From Pseudofabraea citricarpa (Eukaryota > Ascomycota > Leotiomycetes > Helotiales > Dermateaceae), in assembly GCA_029641185.1 (NCBI GenBank), contig JAPWGK010000002.1, forward strand, positions 2,728,001 through 2,792,000: DNA of 64,000 bases, given 5' to 3'. The position numbers and the translations under genes were made by a program. The notes beneath the pieces are model-generated. The model ran no database searches, was not told the DNA's origin, and saw only the letters and a list, made by a program, of their open reading frames with translations. Position 1 is the stretch's first letter, and each line of letters opens with the position of its first letter. This document shows positions 57,817 through 64,000 of this stretch, one piece after another.

Positions 57817-59590
57817 ATGATACCCCCTAGGGACTCGGTCTCTAATAATCAGGCAACATATACTTCTAGCTTTCCAACACCAGCGTGGGGTTATGAATGG
57901 CCAAATAGCAGCGACTTCGTCAACAGCACTGCCCCAGCTGCTGCCAATCCTGGTTATTATATTGAACCACCACATGTCTCTATATCCACACGCTCACCCT
58001 CGAGAAAGGATATCAAATCGAAATCGAAGTCGAATGTTCTTTCTCAACAAGTTCGTAAAGGACCTGGACGTCAACGGAAGCTAGATGCCGAAGAGCGAAG
58101 ACGTGCACATGCCGTCAGAAAAAGAGGTGCTTGCTGGCAATGCTGGATCTTGAAGATTCCTGTGAGTACATGAAAATCATTTTATGTTCCAAATAGTTGA
58201 CATTATTAGTGCTCTGATGATGACACATGTACACGTTGTGCATTGCCTCGATCTTACCTTGAAGCAAGGGGATGCAACAGAACTCATATTGTCAATTATA
58301 CCGATCTCTTCTTTCCGCGTAAGTCAAGACATTATGAGACTTTGATAGACTTAAACTAACTTTAAATTTCCAGAAATTCTGACAGCTCATCTCAAAGAGG
58401 ACGCCGTCCAGAGCCTTACGCAAGAACTTGTCTTTTCTTTCGCAGAAGACACTTTACAGATCAAATTGTCATCGGGCCCAACATACTCGCCACTTGTGCT
58501 ATCAGTTTCAAGTTTTTGGCTAATTGACTTAGGGAGCACAAATAGCAACCACATCAATTCGGAGCACTATAACAGTGGGTATGAAAACTCATCTTTACCC
58601 GTTGCGCTACCGTGTCATTCATCGTCTTCGATTCGCAGGCTGTGCCGTCAACATATTCAAAGCATCGTTAACCAAGGACGAAACGATGCCGAAAGTATGT
58701 CTGGGGACATGTCGATAATTTCATGGGAGGTACTTGATTGCATAAGCCGGTACCGTAGAATGGCTCAACCGTCGGATAATGTAAGCGAGCTCCAGGTTTG
58801 CGTCTCAGGTATCGCTGCTTATTGATCAGGAATCTCTTCTATACCACGCCATATCTCTATATGCAATGCACCGTTTTATGGGTACAAGTATCACGGTTGC
58901 CGATGACTCTCCGACAAACACATGCGTCAATTTTAACGGCTCTTGGGGTATCTCATACAACAACCCAAAACCATCTAAGCTCCTGACTCGGCAAATCAAA
59001 TACGTCATGAATGGCTTGTTGCATGAAACCACAAAATTCGTGCTGGACGAACTGGAAAAGCAACTCAGGCTGAGGAGTAGGTCGACATGGGCATCGAGCT
59101 TTTCTGTCATACTCATCTTATGCATGTGCACCGAAGCACTGCAGGTTGCAGTTGATGGCGTTATTGTACACAGAAGCCGTGGCAGAGCTGGCAAAAGACA
59201 CATGGATCGTGGATCTGGAATTGCGATATCTAGACGACTAGATGATCTACTTTACACAGACTGCTCTACGATCTTTCACGGAATCTACAAGAATTTCAAC
59301 CCGATCAAGTATGGTCTCAATGCAGATACTGGTTCAGATCTTGATGCACCCTCTCGAGATCTGGTTAGGCAAATTCGATATGCCATGAGGAAATATGGTA
59401 AGATTTGAATTGCGTCCAGTCGATAGCAACTGCAACTGATACTTGTGTAGAGGATGACATAGCTGAGAGAGCGAAAACGCCATCGCTTAAATCTAGTGGT
59501 GACATGCTCGAAAGCCACATGCAATTTCGATACAAAAACTCAGGAAGGCTTGTTTCGAAGTTTCTGAGAAGTTTCTTAAGTATTTCATAA
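57817..59590 (+). CDS. Zinc-cluster (variant C6) regulator-like protein
   Basis: Five exons (57817-58161, 58210-58318, 58374-58780, 58809-59397, 59451-59590) close to 529 aa. The N-terminal 100 residues are polar, with a basic run RKGPGRQRKLDAEERRRAHA just before the cysteines. The zinc cluster reads C106-x2-C109-x6-C116-x5-C122-x2-C125-x11-C137 (RKRGACWQCWILKIPCSDDD onward). The last spacing is longer than in GAL4-type clusters but matches a known fungal subgroup with a KRGAC-x-C signature. The rest has no standard fungal_trans motif that I can place; it includes QIKYVMNGLLHETTKFVLDE. It is probably nuclear and DNA-binding, with unknown targets. Intron 3 would be only 28 nt; without it the frame stops after IAAY. 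The start is the ATG at 57817. Confidence 0.75.
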
Positions 59591-60141
59591 TCAGCGCAAT
59601 TTAAAACTATATATTTGTTAGATACACTTGGATTTTGTAAGATAAAATCATATGTGATATCCCAAAATAAGCGAGCTGTGTTGGTTCCCCTGTTTATTAT
59701 TGTAGATATGACGTGCAAGGAGAAATAGATAGCAAATGCGCCGGAATTTCTAAACGGTAACTTTTAGGGCTAAAATTGATTGGTAAAGTAATTATAAGGT
59801 TGGTCACAATTAAGCTGCATCTTCACGTCATCCTCAAAGATAGCTTCACATAAAGACTTTGGACTTTCTTATTGCACAAAATCTCAAATTAACACTAGAA
59901 AGTCTCTCCACAGATGTATTATTTTAATGGAATCAATCCAACTAAAACTCTAGCATAATTAAAACTCTATCGCAATGTAAGCATATGTCCCAGTTGACAA
60001 GATATCGCAATACATTTTCAAACAGAGCTGATAACTCTCGTAGCCAGAGAAAACCTCTGCAACTCGATGGCAAGATTTCCTCCGTGCCTCTTCCCTACTT
60101 GAAATATTTTGTCGATGTATCCTATCCTGAATGGTGCAAAC
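59591..60141. other. Convergent AT-rich intergenic region
   Basis: About 550 bp between the zinc-cluster gene end (plus) and the RING gene end (minus). AT-rich, with runs like TTAAAACTATATATTTG that fit poly(A) regions of both genes. No gene seen. Confidence 0.6.
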
Positions 60142-60981
60142 TTATGCAACTAGCCTATAGCGTTCTTCCAACTTCCTATCAAACGCAGCAAAACGATCTT
60201 GAAACATGTCAAAGAAAACGATGGGAACTATGCGCTCGGGACTGACTTCGCTCAAGTCGAAGAGGTAAAATGTTTGGCAATCTGGGCACTCGCAGCTATC
60301 CTGTTCTGCGCTCATGTTGAAAAAACAAACGATGTAATGGAGGCAGGTTTCATTGATCTTCAAGATTTCATCCAGCTCAGAGTCACAGAAGAAGTTATTC
60401 AAGCGCGCATCAAAAACATACGAGCCACTGCCCATTGCGAGTTCCCTCGTGTCCAAGTTTTCATCGGCGGCGAGTGAGCGGGTTCGGGCTTCCTCCACCG
60501 CTTTTCTCCTCTGTTCTTCGGTGAGGTCTTCAGGTATCTCTTCTAGGCGAGCCTCAAAATTCCTGGATTTCCGCGTTGCGAGAAGAACAACCTCGACTAC
60601 TGCTTCAAATTTTGAATCGAACTTCTCAGGTTGGAGCGCGCGATAAGTAATCTTTACATAAGAAGCAACATTGAGGGTGTAATATCCCATGCGGTCGTTC
60701 TGTAAAGTGATATCCATTCGTCCGTTGCAAGGGTACTTCAAGACCCACACTACTTGCCAGGTTGGAGAAATCGGTTCGTCACCATTTAATCTAGGGCATT
60801 TTGTGCAGTCGATTGATTGAATCATACCCCTGCATAAAGGACAAGTCGGTGTGTGGCCGGATCTTCTTGCCCATTCCACGATGCAATTCTCCCCGAATTT
60901 GTGGGAGCATGGGTATACTATTGCTAGGTGGTCGATGACCTCATAACAAATCGAACATCTATTGGCAGGTTCGAGCTCCAT
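60142..60981 (-). CDS. RING-finger protein, fifth zinc ligand replaced by Gly
   Basis: Single-exon protein of 279 aa starting at the ATG at 60981 (MELEPANRCSICYEVIDHLA). The RING lies at residues 9-50: C9-x2-C12, then PCSHKFGENCIVEW and TCPLC. In the usual C-x-H-x-F-C-x-x-C pattern the fifth ligand should be at residue 29, but the codon is GGG (Gly). All other ligands are present. The rest has no recognised domain. The middle holds the segment WQVVWVLKYPCNGRMDITLQ, then a charged helix EEIPEDLTEEQRRKAVEEAR, and the end has CECPDCQTFYLFDLSEVSPE, where two more Cys pairs could bind metal. It may act as a ubiquitin ligase (E3) or only as a binding module, because loss of a ligand can weaken E2 recruitment. 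A second RING gene lies about 1.9 kb away on the other strand. Confidence 0.8.
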   Translation of the reverse strand: MELEPANRCSICYEVIDHLAIVYPCSHKFGENCIVEWARRSGHTPTCPLCRGMIQSIDCTKCPRLNGDEPISPTWQVVWVLKYPCNGRMDITLQNDRMGYYTLNVASYVKITYRALQPEKFDSKFEAVVEVVLLATRKSRNFEARLEEIPEDLTEEQRRKAVEEARTRSLAADENLDTRELAMGSGSYVFDARLNNFFCDSELDEILKINETCLHYIVCFFNMSAEQDSCECPDCQTFYLFDLSEVSPERIVPIVFFDMFQDRFAAFDRKLEERYRLVA

Positions 60982-62843
60982 ACTGGAATTTCAGGAAGGA
61001 GGATAAAGATTGTGTGGGTTGATCAGAATCAAAATAGCTCTAATCAACCGACACTAGTTGTTAAAGAAGAGTGGAAAGCGTTTGAATAGGTGGGTAGATT
61101 GAGGCTAGATATGGAGTGAAGAAGAATTAAATGTTCATTAGAACAATCACACTTGAACAAGTAGCAAGTGCCAAGCAATCGGACTAAAGCAGAGATACTC
61201 TTTTTCATTTTATCTTCAAGCTGGATGGATGAAAGAAAGCCCATACTATGGCTACCGAAACAATGGCTATCAGGCGGCGGGCATGATCTCAGGGACAATG
61301 TTATTATCTCTCTTTCACCCACATACCCTATCGCAATATTTCATGCAACCTTGTTTAATTTTTTAGAACTGCTATGTTTAATATTCCTTTGACTTAACAA
61401 AGGCAAGTACTCGCTTAAATACTAATATCGAAGAGCCTCGTGGCAGTTACAGCATTTACGGGTCCGGTTCTGAAAGGAAAAAAACAATGCCACTCATTTA
61501 GAGGCTCTCCAACCAGCTGAATGTGACGTCTAAGCACAATTTCTAGATATTGCTCCATGTAGTTAGCGCCTTATCACTTTATTCTCTAGGCTTATGATTT
61601 CAAGATTTCATGTACCACCATTAGCCTCTACCTAGATAGGTAATTAATTTAAATGACTTATTTAAGCTTTCATGTAATAACAATCTAAAGTATCTAGCTA
61701 GGTAGATAAATAATACTTCGATGAAGATCGCTCTTCAAGATTAAACAAATTTAGGTTATAATCTATCTTCTAGTTTAGAATTACAGCCAATGATCTGGAA
61801 TGAATAATTCTACTGTCCCAACTTATACAACCTGAACCCAGGGCTCCGGTTAGTAGGCGCTCATATTTGTTAACAATTACAGAGTTATCTAAATGACTTA
61901 GTCTACTGCGAAATGTGTCGATAATTTATAACAACTAGCCTCCACTACCCAAGTTTCGCTCTTATGTCCACTCTTGTTTACTCATCCATGCAGTCATCTC
62001 AGTTGTCATTCATAATCGCGATACCACATCCTCCCGACCACAAGCCCAAAATATCCCAATTATAGAACTGGCAACAGACATGATTCCCGTTGTCCCATAT
62101 GTCGGGAACCTACTCTAAAATAAATTCACACTAATACCGAGATCCTGGCGCTTAGTCTAATATGTCGTACTGGAAGATGCTTCCGTAAGATACCCTGCGA
62201 GCAGCTAACTTTGACCCATGTCAATCGCAATATCTTCAATGCATACGAGACATTTTGGTATGCCATAAGATTTGGTTTGGATGTGGTTCTTATAAGTGTA
62301 TCACAGAAAGAAGAGGTCCTCATTTTGTAATTCTTTTCACAATTTGCTTATTCCAGCTTCTTCGCGAACGATGCTTAGTTTTCGATATTCTATCATATAG
62401 AGCTCAAATAATGTTTTTCAAGTGATATCTTTCGAGGAGTCCTAAGTTATATGCCAACGGCGTTTCCCTTTTGTGACAAGCCTCGAAGGTCTCGAGGCTC
62501 TACTGTTCGGTTTGCAGAGCGAGTAGATCCCAAGGAGTCGCAATTCTCGGCCGAGGGCTAGACGCAGAACCTCCATTCACAGTAGCCCAAATGACCCAAC
62601 GAGCATATATACTCACCCGCGACGATTGCCAGCACCATGTGAGTTGACGAGGTGATTCACGACAATGAGGCAAAACACCCACTCACCTACTATGCACCAG
62701 CAACCAGCATAAGTATAAATTTCCCTCTTCTTTTTTCTGCGATCTCTTCTTCTTCCCTTCTGTTCTCTGTCGGCATTCTATCTACCTATCTATTTACCTA
62801 CCTATTTATCCTAATCTAGCCATAGCCCCATACATTATCAACC
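60982..62843. other. Divergent intergenic region between two RING genes
   Basis: About 1.9 kb between two divergent RING-protein starts. From about 61380 to 62450 it is AT-rich with no recognisable gene; it includes the palindrome TACCTAGATAGGTA near 61628. Near 62720-62840 the sequence turns CT-rich (TTCTTCTTCCCTTCTG) with TACCTATC-like tracts, which fits a leader for the gene at 62844. Confidence 0.55.
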
Positions 62844-64000
62844 ATGTCACAAACCATCAGCTCGCCAACCCTCAACAATAACACCACACGAGGAAATTCC
62901 CTTTCCACTTCTCCTTCTGCTCCCTCTCCAGCTGCTCTTCCTCAAGCCGGAGTAAAATGCCCAATCTGCACCGAAGATCTCGTCAACGTAACGACAGTCC
63001 AGCCATGCGGCCACCAGTTCAACCTCGAATGCATCCTAGCCTGGCTCGAGACAACAGGCGCTCGATCGAGAAGATGCCCGATGTGCCGGCACTGGATGCA
63101 GGCACTGTACTACGAGATGCACGACGAAGAGGACGAGGACGAGGTTAGCGACGCGAGCGACGGACGACCTGCATCTGCGGATGGGGAGAGTAGGGAAGAG
63201 AGAGCCGACCGAGAGGGAGAGGACGATGCAGAAACAGGAGCAGATGATACCGAAGCACGCGAAGAAGCAAGACTGCATGAAGAAATGCGGCTGCGAGAAC
63301 TCCGCCAGGGCAGATACGCCAACGATCCAGAATGGGAGCGAGCGTTCGAACTGATAAGCCGCGATGAAGGGCGACGGATCCTAGCACAAGCAGCATGGAA
63401 GTCCCCCCTGTGGCAGGCGACATACATGGAAGCGTGCGCGCGCGATGGCGAGGGTGAGCACTACGTGTACGTGCAGCGAACGCTAGAGCTGAGCATCGAG
63501 CAACGGGGGCTGAAGACGACATCGAGGCTGAAGCGAGAGCTGAAGATCGAGCGGAAGCGTATCGAGACGACCGGGAGCGTGGGACCCTTTCAAGCCATGG
63601 GCTCAAGGCACGACGTCTCCGTCTCCCTCGAGGAGGCAGATCGCATTCTGGCGCGCTGGCCGCAGGGTGGCAGGAGCGACGATCCCAAATGGGGCTGCTA
63701 TGCGGGCGTCGCTCTGGATCCCGTGCGGAACCTCGTCGCGTCGTGGGAGAAGTGGATTTACGTAGAGAGGTGCCCGGAGTCGCCTGGGAGCATCACCTTG
63801 ACCTGGCATAGGATCCTCGAGGAGACGGGGCCCGCTGTCGAGAGACCCGTGGATCCGTTTCCTGTCTTCCGCCACACGCGTGTGGGCTTGCGGGGCGAGG
63901 CGCGTGAGTGTAGAGACGAGATACAGGCCTGTCTGGACTGGCTGAGGATTAGAGGAGAGCCAGAGGCGGATCATGCTCTGGAGGAAGGGACGACGAATCT
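62844..64000 (+). CDS. RING-finger protein, 3' end cut by window
   Basis: The frame is open from the ATG at 62844 to the window end, at least 385 codons, without an intron. The N-terminus is Ser/Pro-rich (NNNTTRGNSLSTSPSAPSPA). The RING follows at about residues 39-75: KCPICTEDLVNVTT, PCGHQFNLECILAWLETTGA and RCPMCRHW. The position of the fifth ligand is Asn (HQFN) instead of Cys. After it comes a very acidic stretch (MHDEEDEDEVSDASDG to about residue 145), then helices such as LHEEMRLRELRQGRYANDPE and a region with LARWPQGGRSDDPKWGCYAG and VASWEKWIYVERCPESPG. Codon use is notably GC-rich compared with the genes before it. A ubiquitin ligase role is likely by family, but the C-terminal half is not a family I know. 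Confidence 0.8.
   Translation, partial: MSQTISSPTLNNNTTRGNSLSTSPSAPSPAALPQAGVKCPICTEDLVNVTTVQPCGHQFNLECILAWLETTGARSRRCPMCRHWMQALYYEMHDEEDEDEVSDASDGRPASADGESREERADREGEDDAETGADDTEAREEARLHEEMRLRELRQGRYANDPEWERAFELISRDEGRRILAQAAWKSPLWQATYMEACARDGEGEHYVYVQRTLELSIEQRGLKTTSRLKRELKIERKRIETTGSVGPFQAMGSRHDVSVSLEEADRILARWPQGGRSDDPKWGCYAGVALDPVRNLVASWEKWIYVERCPESPGSITLTWHRILEETGPAVERPVDPFPVFRHTRVGLRGEARECRDEIQACLDWLRIRGEPEADHALEEGTTN

Noticed and set aside
1..64000. CRISPR arrays, rRNA genes, telomeric repeats or giant mobile elements
   Set aside because: No regularly spaced repeats, rRNA-like sequence, TTAGGG arrays or tyrosine-recombinase gene were seen.

Overview
The window is nuclear DNA of a filamentous ascomycete. 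Genes are split by short GT-AG introns of about 45-95 nt with CTAAC-like branch sites. The protein set is typical of such fungi: Zn2Cys6 regulators, a fungal rhodopsin-domain membrane protein, a hybrid histidine kinase, an APC permease, a GH51 arabinofuranosidase, a P450 and a GT28-type sterol glucosyltransferase. Several proteins look like those of Leotiomycetes (Helotiales), but that is inference from remembered family patterns. Exon joins were made by hand; where I give a protein length the reading frame closes without a remainder.

Layout: 1-5.2 kb, a conserved hypothetical gene in long non-coding flanks. 5.2-9.7 kb, a large NO VEIN/sacsin-like GHKL ATPase (minus). 9.7-12.6 kb, an accessory stretch with a probable gene relic, a 256-bp TA-flanked MITE and one small orphan ORF. 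12.7-14.0 kb, a rhodopsin-domain membrane protein (minus). 15.8-19.5 kb, a hybrid histidine kinase (minus). 20.3-22.4 kb, a divergent pair: a DUF2458 protein (minus) and a COX14-like mitochondrial protein (plus). 23.6-26.6 kb, a Cys-rich single-pass membrane protein and a small hypothetical (both plus). 27.1-29.2 kb, an APC permease (minus), divergent from a nine-exon P450 (30.1-32.1 kb, plus), followed by GH51 (32.8-35.0 kb, plus). 37.0-40.2 kb, a 998-aa Zn2Cys6 transcription factor (minus). 43.0-46.5 kb, the glucosyltransferase (plus), convergent with a hydantoinase/DUF917 fusion (46.7-49.9 kb, minus). 51.3-53.0 kb, a Cys-rich secreted protein and a GNAT acetyltransferase (both minus). 53.6-56.7 kb, the ER Hsp70 LHS1/HYOU1 (plus). 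57.8-59.6 kb, a second zinc-cluster regulator (plus). 60.1-61.0 kb, a RING protein (minus). 62.8 kb to the end, another RING protein cut by the window edge.

I see no biosynthetic backbone gene, so the P450, permease and regulators do not make an obvious metabolite cluster. The genes are mostly independent: signalling (histidine kinase, rhodopsin-domain protein), plant cell-wall breakdown and uptake (GH51, permease), sterol/lipid biology (glucosyltransferase), ER folding (LHS1) and ubiquitin-type RING proteins. The most interesting points are a VPS13/ATG2-like tail on the glucosyltransferase, the paired-CCCCG secreted protein with Kex2-type sites, two RING proteins lacking the fifth zinc ligand, a 28-nt intron candidate, a GC-AG intron, and the MITE beside a gene relic.
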